The notes beneath the pieces were generated by a model. That model was not told the DNA's origin. It did not search any database and saw only the letters and a program-made list of their open reading frames with translations. A program made the position numbers and the translations under genes. A stretch of DNA of 64,000 bases from the NCBI RefSeq assembly GCF_900637055.1, contig NZ_LR134338.1, forward strand, positions 2,552,001 to 2,616,000, in the 5' to 3' direction. The DNA comes from Brevibacillus brevis. GTDB lineage: Bacteria; Bacillota; Bacilli; Brevibacillales; Brevibacillaceae. Position 1 is the first letter of the stretch. Every line of letters begins with the position of its first letter. Shown here in pieces: positions 32,821 through 41,083 of the stretch.

Positions 32821-33016
32821 TTTCAAAGACTTTTCATGCTTTCTTCTCCCTGCTACATACGTTTGTTTAATAAGACGAGGAACACAGAGAAAACGATTCA
32901 ATAGGAAATGCAAATGAAACCAGTTCTTTTACCAATCGGTAATGGAAAGTTTCCATTCATATATGTTTTTTCATAATGGTATCACGAATCGTAATTTACA
33001 AATAAGAAAAAAGAAA

Positions 33017-33057
33017 AACATCATACCGATCGTTGAACAGTCGGTGTATGATGTTTA
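33017..33057 (-). terminator. Terminator of the secreted peptide gene
   Basis: AAACATCATACCGA and TCGGTGTATGATGTTT form a long stem; on the minus strand T-rich sequence follows (TTTTTCTTTTTTC). Confidence 0.8.
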
Positions 33058-33137
33058 GCTAAAATAAACGATGTAGAATTTACTTTGCTTTCTTTTACGT
33101 TACTATTTCATATCAGTCTTTATTGGAATGTTTGGTG

Positions 33138-33275
33138 TTAAACGCTATAGGTCGGCCATCCGCAATACCCGTCAGCTTCACATGGTACGCGTTGTTCTTT
33201 TGCGCTGCTAACCCCAGGAAATGAAAGCGATAAAAGTAATGCAGCAGCAATACCAAACAGAGCAAGCTTTTTCAT
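33138..33275 (-). CDS. Small secreted two-cysteine peptide
   Basis: ATG 33275 follows GAGGGGGAAGATTT. The 45-residue precursor has a clean Sec signal peptide (KKLALFGIAAALLLSLSFP then GVSSA, cleavage after Ala25) and a 20-residue mature part starting KEQRVPC with a second Cys in DGYCGW and ending PTYSV. The two cysteines are five residues apart and could form one disulfide. Its size fits a secreted signal or antimicrobial peptide. No immunity or export gene is adjacent. I do not recognise a family. Confidence 0.65.
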   Translation of the reverse strand: MKKLALFGIAAALLLSLSFPGVSSAKEQRVPCEADGYCGWPTYSV

Positions 33276-33419
33276 AAATCTTCCCCCTCGTAAGTGTAAC
33301 TTCAAAAAAAGTATAGGCTCGTGAACAACATCTATTCTGAAAAGAAATCGAGTAGCTGGCGAGTGCTCATAGAGTGAATCCGTAAAACAGTCAAGAAATT
33401 TTGATGAATAGTTAGACGG

Positions 33420-33466
33420 AAAAAGACCATCCCTCCGCCACGCACATGGTTTTTGGGACGGCCTTT
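33420..33466 (-). terminator. Terminator of mini-protein B
   Basis: Read on the minus strand, AAGGCCGTCCC pairs with GGGATGGTCTTT and ends in TTTTTCC. The arms share sequence with the terminator after mini-protein A. Confidence 0.75.
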
Positions 33467-33484
33467 TTTAAGTACCATCTAACA

Positions 33485-33583
33485 TTACGCAGGACACATA
33501 CAGTGTTTTCCTGCTGGAATGCACTCCCGAGGGCATGGGCGGTATGAGTTAGCACCTATTTTTTGAAGTAATTTCTTCAACAT
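33485..33583 (-). CDS. 32-residue Cys-rich mini-protein B
   Basis: ATG 33583 follows AAGGAGGTGAATAAC. The peptide starts MLKKLLQKIGANSY and continues PC-x3-C-I-x6-C-x-C-P-A. It matches mini-protein A at the N-terminus (MLKKLL-K-G-N) and at all four cysteines plus Ile and Pro, while the rest differs, so purifying selection on the pattern is likely. Each copy has its own ribosome site and terminator. Length, context and pattern do not match a family I know. Confidence 0.65.
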   Translation of the reverse strand: MLKKLLQKIGANSYRPCPRECIPAGKHCMCPA

Positions 33584-33954
33584 TGTTATTCACCTCCTTA
33601 AATGGAAAAATATAACTTCTAATTTAATAATAACACACATACACTCAAATTAACATGAAAAATACCAAAAATTCGGAAAATAAAAATCTGCTAATGAAAT
33701 GTCGTTGTCTTAGTTATTAAACTACGAATTGTGATAACAAGAAAGGGAACTGACTGATACCTGCGGCAATGTAAAATTATCGTTCAATGATCTCTCACTT
33801 GAAAGCATCTAATTATGTCTCTCCATTCTTCATTAACTATTGTTGGAATACAGCGCCAAGCGGCAGCCGCCACTTTGTAAAAGGACATAGAAAAAGAGTG
33901 TGTTAGAAATTGAAATAGGAAAGGAAACCAGCTGATGTCGATGGAGTTTCAACG
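33584..33954. other. Noncoding stretch
   Basis: AT-rich upstream region of mini-protein B, then about 250 bases with no frame that has a ribosome site. An AGCTGATGT/ACGTCAGCT inverted repeat at about 33933-33959 may end the minus-strand gene at 33955. Confidence 0.35.
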
Positions 33955-34137
33955 TCAGCTTGTTGGTTGGACAGCGTAAGAAGTTTCTTTCCCTTTCCAG
34001 TCATATTGGGTAGTGCTTGCTGCGAAGGGGACCGACTTCCCCTGTAACGGGAGTGTTGCTCCTTGGGCGGTTGTGGCTAAGCCTGGTACCGCGACAACAG
34101 AGCTTACTACTAGAATCATCAAGGCTTTCTTAATCAT
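33955..34137 (-). CDS. Small secreted protein, unknown
   Basis: The 60-residue frame from ATG 34137 has a signal peptide (KKALMILVVSSVVAVPGLA then TTAQG) and a short mature part ending YDWKGKETSYAVQPTS. There is no strong ribosome site; the frame is open further upstream. The signal peptide is convincing, the start less so. No cysteines are present. No family is recognised. Confidence 0.5.
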   Translation of the reverse strand: MIKKALMILVVSSVVAVPGLATTAQGATLPLQGKSVPFAASTTQYDWKGKETSYAVQPTS

Positions 34138-34217
34138 TTGCAACTGTGAGAACAAGCAAACACCCATCATCAATCGCGAGGTTTGTGGCAAGTCTGTATG
34201 AGAGTGCTACACGTCAT

Positions 34218-34270
34218 TTGAAACCCATCACAAACTGGCGTATAATCAGTTATTATTGATTAATCACTAA
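34218..34270 (+). promoter_or_regulatory. tetR promoter and operator 1
   Basis: TTGAAA (34218-34223) is 17 bases from a perfect TATAAT (34241-34246). TTATTGATTAATCACTAA follows at 34253-34270, over the transcription start. The same element recurs at 34816, 34863 and 35883, so it is the likely operator of the TetR protein. Confidence 0.8.
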
Positions 34271-34287
34271 AAGGAGTCGATCTTGCA

Positions 34288-34794
34288 ATGACGTCGGTCA
34301 ATCGTAAAACGGAAATCATTTCTGCTGCCATTGAAGTTTTTGCTGAAATCGGATATTTCCGGGCAACGACAGCGCAAGTGGCAGAGCGTGCAAAGATTTC
34401 CCAGCCGTATATTTTCAAGTTTTTTGCATCGAAGGAAGCTCTGTTACAGGCAGCCTTGGAGGCTTCGTGGGAGCGAATCATTGACTCTTTCCGTCTCGTT
34501 GTGGAGTCCACATCCAAAGAGCAAGTGGAAACAGATTTAATCAAGGCATATGAAAAGATTTTGGCTTCCCATCAAAATGAAATACTTCTTCAAATGCAGT
34601 CCCAGACGATTCAAGAGCCTTCGATTCGAGAGGCAATGCGCGAAGGATTTCGGGAGGTTCGTCAGATTGTCCTAACAGCTTTTCGTGAAGCGGGCATCGC
34701 GAGTCCGGAAGAGAGAACACTAATTTTCCTGGCAAGAGGAATGCTGTGTAATATTTCAGCGGCTTTGGACATGCCAGAATTGATGGAGGTGTAG
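34288..34794 (+). CDS. TetR family transcriptional regulator
   Basis: The 168-residue protein has the TetR N-terminal helix-turn-helix: RKTEIISAAIEVFAEIGYFRATTAQVAERAKISQPYIFKFFASKEAL. The C-terminal ligand-binding half is helical and shorter than usual (about 110 residues). It precedes an SDR-type reductase gene in the same direction. Four related palindromes around these two genes suggest that it represses itself, the SDR gene and perhaps the following ArsR-SRPBCC pair. Confidence 0.93.
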   Translation: MTSVNRKTEIISAAIEVFAEIGYFRATTAQVAERAKISQPYIFKFFASKEALLQAALEASWERIIDSFRLVVESTSKEQVETDLIKAYEKILASHQNEILLQMQSQTIQEPSIREAMREGFREVRQIVLTAFREAGIASPEERTLIFLARGMLCNISAALDMPELMEV

Positions 34795-34815
34795 CGGAGA
34801 AAAAAAATGCGACAA

Positions 34816-34880
34816 TTAGTTATTGACTAATCACTAACTAAAACGTTATAGTTCAAATTAGTTAGTGATTGATCAATCAC
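34816..34880 (+). promoter_or_regulatory. SDR gene promoter with operators 2 and 3
   Basis: Operator 2 (34816-34841) has arms TTAGTTATTGA and TAATCACTAACTAA and overlaps the -35 region TTGACT (34823-34828). TATAGT (34847-34852) is 18 bases on. Operator 3 is the perfect palindrome GTGATTGATCAATCAC (34865-34880). Binding on both sides of the promoter would give tight repression. Confidence 0.75.
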
Positions 34881-34906
34881 AAATAAAACAAGTGGAGATG
34901 ATCTGA

Positions 34907-35872
34907 ATGAAAAAAGCGATTGTAGTCGGGGCAACAGGCGGAACGGGAGCGGCAATTTTGGCGGAACTCATCAATCGAGGGGTTGAAACAATTGCTTTTG
35001 GGCGTTCTCGACAAAAGCTAGAACAAATGGCGTCAGAGCTGGGGAATCCAGCACATTTGTACCTGGCCGTCGGGGATGCATTCCGGTCTCAAGACATCGT
35101 AGCAGCATCGGAAGGAGCGGATGTACTTTTCCATTGTGCAAACGTCCCATATCACGAGATGGTAAATAAGCTGATCCCACTTGGCGAAGCGGTTATGGAA
35201 GCCGCCAACAAGAAAGGTTTGAAGGTTGTTGCAGTAGACGGCATTTATCCATACGGAAGAAAGCAGATGGAACCAGTGACGGAAGAGCATCCAAAGCAAC
35301 CGCATACGAAGAAAGGAAAAATCAGATTGGCATTTGAACAGATGCTGTTTAGCAGTCGCTGGGATCATGCGCGAACGATGATTGTCAGATTACCGGATTA
35401 TTACGGACCTACTGCTAATCAAGCATCGTATTTGGGTTCCACACTTGAGGCAATTGCGGCTGGAAAACCAGGGCTTTTCATTGGGAATATGCGCGTTCCT
35501 CGCGAGTTTGTTTATTTGCCGGATGCGGCGAAGATGATTGTAGAGTTGGCCAGCCGTGAGTTGGCTTATGGACAAAACTGGCATATTCCAGGTGGAGGCA
35601 TCATTTCCGGTCGAGACATTGTTCGAATCGCCCAAAAAGCAAGTGGCACCGTGAAACCTGTCATTCCTCTTGGCAAAATGGGTTTGTCTTTGTTAGGTAT
35701 GTTCGTCCCTGTGATGAAGGAGGTTGTCGAGATGCTGTACTTAACCGAAAAACCGTTGATCCTTAGCGGAGAAAAATATAAACGGCTTATTGGACCGATC
35801 CCAGCGACGAATTTCGAGGAGGGTATAACGGCAACGATCCAGCATTTGCAGAATCGAACTTCCATGAAATAA
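34907..35872 (+). CDS. NAD(P)-dependent SDR/epimerase-type oxidoreductase
   Basis: The 321-residue protein starts with the Rossmann loop VVGATGGTGAAIL (G-x2-G-x2-G), followed by AFGRSRQKLEQ and ADVLFHCANVPY, as in extended SDR/NmrA-type proteins. The usual catalytic Y-x3-K is weakly matched: YPYGRK near residue 118 is the nearest candidate. The GPTANQASYLG and VYLPDAAKMIVELA segments fit the epimerase-like group. It is controlled by the upstream TetR through operators 2 and 3. A detoxifying reductase is the likely role, by analogy with other TetR-SDR pairs. Confidence 0.85.
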   Translation: MKKAIVVGATGGTGAAILAELINRGVETIAFGRSRQKLEQMASELGNPAHLYLAVGDAFRSQDIVAASEGADVLFHCANVPYHEMVNKLIPLGEAVMEAANKKGLKVVAVDGIYPYGRKQMEPVTEEHPKQPHTKKGKIRLAFEQMLFSSRWDHARTMIVRLPDYYGPTANQASYLGSTLEAIAAGKPGLFIGNMRVPREFVYLPDAAKMIVELASRELAYGQNWHIPGGGIISGRDIVRIAQKASGTVKPVIPLGKMGLSLLGMFVPVMKEVVEMLYLTEKPLILSGEKYKRLIGPIPATNFEEGITATIQHLQNRTSMK

Positions 35873-35882
35873 ATGCTAGCGG

Positions 35883-35939
35883 TTAGTTATTGATTAATCA
35901 CTAACAAATAATTCTTTAAATATTCCTTTACAGGAATAT
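35883..35939 (+). promoter_or_regulatory. Operator 4 and arsR promoter region
   Basis: The TetR-type element recurs at 35883-35905 (TTAGTTATTGAT then TAATCACTAAC). It is followed by the inverted repeat AATATTCC-N6-GGAATATT (35918-35939), a plausible ArsR operator. TTTACA (about 35927-35932) is 17 bases from GTATAT. Confidence 0.6.
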
Positions 35940-36034
35940 TCCCCTTGGTGTATATTTTACCTAACAAGATGATCACAATAACGCTGAAGGGGATGAGATG
36001 AACGTAGAATCCATCATGTAACGAGGTGAGTGAC

Positions 36035-36379
36035 ATGTCAGGGATGGATCCGGGCATGGACATGGCGACGCTGAGTGCTTTGGCTGAACCGAATCGTATG
36101 AAAATCGTCGAACTTTTACGCGAGGGTCCTCTAACTGTAGGGGAAATCGCTGAACAACTGGGGCTTCGCCAACCCCAAGCCTCGAAGCATTTGAAGGTGC
36201 TTAGTGACAACGGGATCGTAGATGTGAAGGCCGAAGCCAATCGTCGATTTTACAAACTCAGGCCCGAGCCCTTCCGAGCGCTGGATTCTTGGGTGAGATC
36301 ATTCCAGCGTGTTATGGAAGAAAGATTCGATAATCTGGAAGACTATTTGCGGGAACTGCAAAACAAGGAAAATTCTTGA
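36035..36379 (+). CDS. ArsR family transcriptional regulator
   Basis: The start ATG 36035 follows GAGGTGA. The 114-residue protein has the winged helix: LAEPNRMKIVELLREGPLTVGEIAEQLGLRQPQASKHLKVLSDNGIVDVKAEANRRFYKL-type sequence, with no ArsR cysteine metal site. This is the subgroup that pairs with SRPBCC (AHSA1) genes. The SRPBCC gene follows by 31 bases on the same strand. Autoregulation through the upstream GGAATATT repeat is likely. Confidence 0.93.
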   Translation: MSGMDPGMDMATLSALAEPNRMKIVELLREGPLTVGEIAEQLGLRQPQASKHLKVLSDNGIVDVKAEANRRFYKLRPEPFRALDSWVRSFQRVMEERFDNLEDYLRELQNKENS

Positions 36380-36410
36380 GATCCACTCAAATGAATGAGG
36401 AGGAATTGCT

Positions 36411-36926
36411 ATGACAAGAAATACAATGGTTTCAAAGGTAGAGAATGAGCGGGTGCTGATATTGGAGCGTGTTTTCGACGCGCCCAGAGATCTCGTGTTC
36501 AAGATGTTTAAGGAGCCTGAGCATCTCAAGCGTTGGTGGGGACCGAAAGGCTGGGAACTTCCGGTTTGTCATGTCGAATTCCGACCGGGCGGTGTTTGGC
36601 ACTACTGCATGAAATGTGTCGATAAGAATCAAGGTGATTTTTACGGCATGGAATCTTGGGGCAAGGCCGTTTATAAGGAAATTGTCGAGCCGGAAAAAAT
36701 CATCTATACCGATTACTTTTCAGATGCAGAAGGCAATACGAATGATACAATGCCTTCAACAGAGGTCACGATGGAATTCATTGATTTGGGCGGCAAGACG
36801 AAGTTGGTTAGCCGTGGTGAATACGTGTCCGCAGAAGCACTGAAGACTGTCATGGACATGGGCATGCTAGAGGGTATCACCCAAACATGGGATCGTTTGG
36901 AAGAGAGTCTGAACGAGATTAAGTAA
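36411..36926 (+). CDS. SRPBCC/AHSA1-like protein
   Basis: The 171-residue protein shows the AHSA1/START-like signature: RVFDAPRDLVFKMFKEPEHLKRWWGPKGW near residues 19-47, EFRPGGVWHY, and MLEGITQTWDRLEESL at the C-terminus. The fold makes a hydrophobic cavity that binds small molecules. ArsR-AHSA1 pairs are common in Bacillales and the actual ligand is unknown. The ribosome site is GAGGAGGAATTGCT. Confidence 0.92.
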   Translation: MTRNTMVSKVENERVLILERVFDAPRDLVFKMFKEPEHLKRWWGPKGWELPVCHVEFRPGGVWHYCMKCVDKNQGDFYGMESWGKAVYKEIVEPEKIIYTDYFSDAEGNTNDTMPSTEVTMEFIDLGGKTKLVSRGEYVSAEALKTVMDMGMLEGITQTWDRLEESLNEIK

Positions 36927-36938
36927 GGGACATATAGG

Positions 36939-36974
36939 AAAGGCCGCCTGGCATGGAGACCCGGCGGCTTTTTC
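36939..36974 (+). terminator. Terminator of arsR-SRPBCC
   Basis: AGGCCGCCTGG pairs with CCCGGCGGCTT, followed by TTTTC. Confidence 0.85.
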
Positions 36975-36989
36975 ATTTTCGTTGCAGAT

Positions 36990-37628
36990 TTATTTCACCA
37001 TTAGCGAGATAAAATCATTTAACTTATCCAACGAAATGATATTTTGATTGCACGTCACACTGTCTTGGCAAATGTAGTTTCCTTTTTTCAAATACGTTCC
37101 ATCCCCAGAACCTTTTGCTTCGAGTACGAACATGCCGATTTCCTCAAAGCGATTACAGAGAGCACAAACGCCTTTTTTGTTTACGTTTGTAAATTGTCCG
37201 TGTATGCCAATCAGTTTTCCTTCGTGGTAAGCGACAATAAATTTCTTTTCCGTCGCAGTGTCTAGCCAGCTCACATAAGAGATTTCTGAAAAATTGATCT
37301 CAGCTAAATTCGAGACTTTCAGCTTCTTTACTTTTGGAAAGAGCTTCTTAATGGAAGCCTCTGTGAGAGCAGGGAATGGAATCACAAACGGTGAAAGTTG
37401 ATGCAAAAACTGCTTTCCTTCTGCTTTTTCTTTAATCGAGTCAATCGGCTGCAAAATCTCTTTTTGTTCTTCCGTCATGTTTGGGAACAACTGAAAGATT
37501 TCTTCATGGGCGATTTCTTTGCGAGCACGAATCACGTTGACGTCTGTACTGGTCGCATAGGCGTTCATGATTGCTTGAACGCGTGATTTAATGAAGTGAT
37601 ACTGATGCGTATGGATAAAAGGTTCCAT
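36990..37628 (-). CDS. FusB/FusC-family EF-G-binding protein
   Basis: The 212-residue protein matches the FusB/FBP family that binds elongation factor G and frees it from fusidic-acid-stalled ribosomes. The N-terminal part is a helical bundle (FIKSRVQAIMNAY ... IRARKEIAHEEI). The C-terminal part has the treble-clef zinc finger with cysteines in GVCALCNRF and ICQDSVTCNQN. The conserved KKGNYICQDS segment contacts EF-G in the family. Chromosomal homologues are frequent in Bacillales and do not always give high-level resistance. Confidence 0.9.
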   Translation of the reverse strand: MEPFIHTHQYHFIKSRVQAIMNAYATSTDVNVIRARKEIAHEEIFQLFPNMTEEQKEILQPIDSIKEKAEGKQFLHQLSPFVIPFPALTEASIKKLFPKVKKLKVSNLAEINFSEISYVSWLDTATEKKFIVAYHEGKLIGIHGQFTNVNKKGVCALCNRFEEIGMFVLEAKGSGDGTYLKKGNYICQDSVTCNQNIISLDKLNDFISLMVK

Positions 37629-37738
37629 CTTTCGGTTCCTCCTGCTTCTGTCTTGTAAGGTGGGTTCTTCTTTACTTTAGCGTGTTTGCAAGAGAGGAGA
37701 AAGGGGGAGGACATTTCCTAAAAAAACTCGCCATAAAA

Positions 37739-37776
37739 AAGCACTGACAACCTGAATGGAAAGGTCGTCAGTGCTT
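37739..37776 (-). terminator. Terminator of the CD3324-like gene
   Basis: AAGCACTGACAACCT pairs with AGGTCGTCAGTGCTT; on the minus strand it ends in TTTTTT. Confidence 0.85.
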
Positions 37777-37785
37777 GATAAACGT

Positions 37786-38049
37786 CTATTTGGTATACAC
37801 GATCTTTTTAATCGTCTCTGTAGACAAAAAGTATTCCTCCGCTAACTGAGAAATAGCCGTCCCGGCCCGGAAGCTGCTTTTAATAGCCGTATTCCGCTCA
37901 TCCAGGAGTTTTCTCCCGCCAGTACGCGTCCCCCATCTTTGATGGGCTACTTTTGTCTTCGGAATGTAAATGGTTTCTCCTTGCACGTACTTTTGAATTT
38001 CTGCGAGTAACGATTCAGGAAGGATTAAATTTGCTTTCACACATTTCAT
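37786..38049 (-). CDS. CD3324-family (Mor-like HTH) small regulator
   Basis: ATG 38049 lies 5 bases after AAGGAGCGAG, giving 87 residues. The protein has the segment ILPESLLAEIQKYVQGETIYIPK and then a RNTAIKSSFRAGTAISQLAEEYFLSTETIKKIVY helix-turn-helix. This matches CD3324-type proteins, which are related to Mor transcription activators. It is probably a DNA-binding regulator. No target gene is adjacent. Confidence 0.8.
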   Translation of the reverse strand: MKCVKANLILPESLLAEIQKYVQGETIYIPKTKVAHQRWGTRTGGRKLLDERNTAIKSSFRAGTAISQLAEEYFLSTETIKKIVYTK

Positions 38050-38736
38050 TTCTGCTCGCTCCTTATTTATAAATAGGCAAATAAGGGGCAAAGCCAAGAA
38101 ATAGGAAATGAGATACGCAAATGAAGGCGATGATTCGATTAAACGTAAGACCACCTCATGCAAAGTATCGCCTCACTATTTCTAGGCTTTGCATGAGCCG
38201 CTGCGGTATGTGGCAAATTGAGAGCATTCGCCATTGGTACACCCCCCTCGAGGTATGGTTTTCCCTTCCTATATACGAAGGGACTATATGTAATTATATA
38301 AGAAAATGACTTTTTTGTATAACGGTACTTACGCAACTAAAACATATGAATTACTCATTTACAGCCTATTGAAAGTCAAATATAGTAAAGGTAACGAATG
38401 TGAAAAGAGGTTTTGATAGAATATGATGAAACTGACAATCGCTAAATAAAATTCTAACTGAATTTGATACGGGAAAAGGTCAAATGAAGGGCATGCCCTT
38501 TGTTTATTTTTTACCCCTTTTTTCCAAAAGCGATTAGAAGACATTATATCTCATCAAAACAAATTTCCGTTTGTGCATGATATCTATTCTGTTCGGGATA
38601 GGTGTCTTCCTCACATCGATAAATTTGACCATGAGAAGAGAATTCTTCTTGTGGTCTTTTTTATTGGAACGAAGGGATTGCTGAAAAGGAATGGATGATG
38701 ACAAACAGCACTAACAATAGAATGGGAGGTTTTTAC
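38050..38736. other. Noncoding stretch with two terminator-like hairpins
   Basis: No supported gene. A 31-codon frame on the minus strand (from ATG 38234, MANALNLPHTAAAHAKP) follows GAGGGGGGTGTACC and is the best small-ORF candidate. The perfect palindrome AAGGGCATGCCCTT (about 38487-38500) precedes a T-rich run. GACCATGAGAAGA pairs with TCTTCTTGTGGTC (38627-38656), followed by TTTTTT, a good terminator with no gene visible upstream. Confidence 0.4.
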
Positions 38737-39627
38737 ATGGGTGAATATCGTTTGATTAGCGACTACAAGCATATCGAAACATACAAGGAAAGCTTTAATG
38801 ACCTCGCCAAGCTGATCTTTCAGCTCGATTTTAAAGAATGGTATAACAAGGGCTTTTGGAATGACAACTATGTCTGCTACTCCTATATGGATGGGGACCA
38901 GGTCATTGCCAACGCTTCTGCCAGCAAGATGGTCGTGACATCCAATGGTAAAGACTATAAGGCACTCCAGATCGGAACGGTCATGACGCACCCGGCATAT
39001 CGCACCCAAGGATTGGCAGCAAAATTGATGAACCATATTCTTCAAACATGCGAGAAGGAATACGATTTTATTTATTTGTTTGCCAACGAAACTGTGCTCG
39101 ATTTTTATCCGAAGTTCGGATTTGAGAGAGTACAGGAAAGTAGTTTTCGCTTAATGGCGTCTGATTTGAAAAAGCAAGTAGGAAAAAAGTCGGTCTTGCG
39201 CAAGCTAGATGTTGATAATGAGGTTGATTTTATCATCATGAAGGAATTTGCTGCCAAACGAATTCCTGTTTCATCGAAATTGGGTGTCAAGGATAGCGAG
39301 CATCTGTTGATGTTTTACTTTCTGCTCGCTTTTCGGGATGCGATTTATTATGTCGAAGAAGAGGATGTGATTGTCTTATTTGAACAAGAAGATGACCACC
39401 TGCATGTATTTGATCTAGTAAGTAAAAAACCAGTTGATATAGAAGCAGTCCTTTCTCATTTGGTAACGGCTGAGACAACGATCATTCATTTTCACTTTAT
39501 GCCGGATAGTGAGAATGAAAAGATCCAATCTGCATGGATGACAACGACGGATGATGCCTTATTTGTTCGTCCCTCGTTAAAAATGGAGAGAGAGCATTTT
39601 CGTTTTCCGCTTACTTCACACGCATAA
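38737..39627 (+). CDS. GNAT-family N-acetyltransferase
   Basis: ATG 38737 follows GGGAGG. The 296-residue protein has a GNAT core: ALQIGTVMTHPAYRTQGLAAKLMNHILQTCEKEYDFIYLF (acetyl-CoA motif A with R-T-Q-G-L) and VLDFYPKFGFERV. The remaining C-terminal 130 residues resemble the extended domain of Eis-like or YitI-like acetyltransferases. The substrate is not known. The gene marks the return to ordinary chromosomal composition. Confidence 0.88.
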   Translation: MGEYRLISDYKHIETYKESFNDLAKLIFQLDFKEWYNKGFWNDNYVCYSYMDGDQVIANASASKMVVTSNGKDYKALQIGTVMTHPAYRTQGLAAKLMNHILQTCEKEYDFIYLFANETVLDFYPKFGFERVQESSFRLMASDLKKQVGKKSVLRKLDVDNEVDFIIMKEFAAKRIPVSSKLGVKDSEHLLMFYFLLAFRDAIYYVEEEDVIVLFEQEDDHLHVFDLVSKKPVDIEAVLSHLVTAETTIIHFHFMPDSENEKIQSAWMTTTDDALFVRPSLKMEREHFRFPLTSHA

Positions 39628-39713
39628 AAGGTTTGAAATGACACGTCAGGTGAAACAGTAAAGTAGAAGAGAAAAAGCAGACGTCCAGTATGGAGGGGTG
39701 TGAGGGGAAAAGC

Positions 39714-40403
39714 ATGTGTGGCCGTTTTACTCTCGTAACGAACTTGGAAAAATGGAAGGAACGGTTCCAAATCGAAGTCATTCCATTTGATGCAAAGCCA
39801 CGGTACAATATTGCACCGGGTCAGTTCATTCCAGCGATTATTGCTAATCGTGGCGAGCGACGTATGGGTCAGTTGAGATGGGGGTTAGTGCCGTCGTGGG
39901 CTGCCGATGAGAAGAGCAGCTACAAAATGATCAATGCGCGTTGCGAGACATTAAATGAAAAGCCCGCATTCAAACAGCTTTTCGCCCGAAAGAGATGCAT
40001 CCTTCCTGCTGACAGCTTTTATGAGTGGATGAACGCCATTACAGGGAAGCAACCGATTCGGATCATGATGAAGACCGGGGAACCATTTGCTTTTGCTGGC
40101 CTGTATGATACGTGGACGAATCAAGAGGGAGAAAAAGTACATACCTGCACGATTGTTACGACAAAGGCGAATGAGCTCATGAAGAATATACATGAGCGAA
40201 TGCCTGTCATCTTAAAGAAAGATGACGAGGACTTATGGCTTGATCGGGAGAAGTATGATCAGCTGCAGCTACAGTCACTGTTTACCCCCTATGATTCCAG
40301 CGAGATGACGGTGTATCCGGTATCTACCAAAGTGGGCAGTCCCAAAAATGATGATCCTTCCTGTATTCAAGAAGTAGACATCGGTTCTTTGTTCGAAGAT
40401 TAA
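39714..40403 (+). CDS. SRAP-domain abasic-site protein (YedK/HMCES family)
   Basis: The start is ATG 39714 after GAGGGGAAAAGC because the mature protein must begin Met-Cys: Cys2 (MCGRF) forms the covalent link to abasic sites in single-stranded DNA. Other active-site marks are YNIAPGQ near residue 31, DSFYEWM with the catalytic Glu near 105 and NIHERMPVIL with the active His near 160. The 229 residues are normal. The family protects replication forks and is often SOS-linked. lexA lies about 1.2 kb away, but no LexA box is visible at this gene. Confidence 0.93.
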   Translation: MCGRFTLVTNLEKWKERFQIEVIPFDAKPRYNIAPGQFIPAIIANRGERRMGQLRWGLVPSWAADEKSSYKMINARCETLNEKPAFKQLFARKRCILPADSFYEWMNAITGKQPIRIMMKTGEPFAFAGLYDTWTNQEGEKVHTCTIVTTKANELMKNIHERMPVILKKDDEDLWLDREKYDQLQLQSLFTPYDSSEMTVYPVSTKVGSPKNDDPSCIQEVDIGSLFED

Positions 40404-40975
40404 TCCTTTCGCAGGAGCTGAATTCTTTGTCGTAATTCCTGGTCGGTTAACGGCTCCAATTGCAACAATGCCTCATAGGGATCATTACCCGGAATATGAA
40501 AGTATCGAGCAAATGCAGGCTCTGTTTTGATGCCGCTTTGCTTCAGAGATCTGATATGTTGGTACGCATCCAAGCCTCCTATGTCTAACAATCGTGCTTC
40601 AATGTCCATATGACGGTAGGCATTTTGCTTTTCGACAGCCACCGGTTGAGCAAACAATTCAAACCAAAAGTCAGCTGTGAAAAACGAGATAACGCACGTG
40701 GGAATACTTTTTACATCCAGGTATGTCACTTCAAATCCGGGCAAGCAGCCAAACGCTGTACGAACAGCTTGCTCAAACTGTTCCAGATCATGACTTTCGC
40801 AAATAATGTCTAGATCGCTTTCCTTGACATCAATGTCCAATGGGATGGTTCCGGCAAGCACTGGGCGGTAATCGGATAGTACTTTCATGATGTGCGTATG
40901 TTGAATCGCTGCCCACGCCGCTTTTTGGCGCATCGTTCCTCTGCCCAAGTAAGAGAGATCATGCCAATTTCTCAT
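40400..40975 (-). CDS. DUF4269 nucleotidyltransferase-like protein
   Basis: The 191-residue protein carries AGTIPLDIDVKESDLDIIC near residue 40, a G-x10-D-x-D-like pattern of nucleotidyltransferase folds, with VISFFTADFWFELFAQP as the third acidic strand region. This matches DUF4269. No substrate is known. It converges on the SRAP gene with a 4-base overlap of the stop codons. Confidence 0.85.
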   Translation of the reverse strand: MRNWHDLSYLGRGTMRQKAAWAAIQHTHIMKVLSDYRPVLAGTIPLDIDVKESDLDIICESHDLEQFEQAVRTAFGCLPGFEVTYLDVKSIPTCVISFFTADFWFELFAQPVAVEKQNAYRHMDIEARLLDIGGLDAYQHIRSLKQSGIKTEPAFARYFHIPGNDPYEALLQLEPLTDQELRQRIQLLRKD

Positions 40976-41083
40976 GAGACTACCTCCATGTCTACTTTCT
41001 TTTAAAATAGTTTAGACAAAAGTGAATAAGTACGCAACGAAATCGGTCATTACTCGTATACCTAGATGAAGGGAGTGTAGTGG

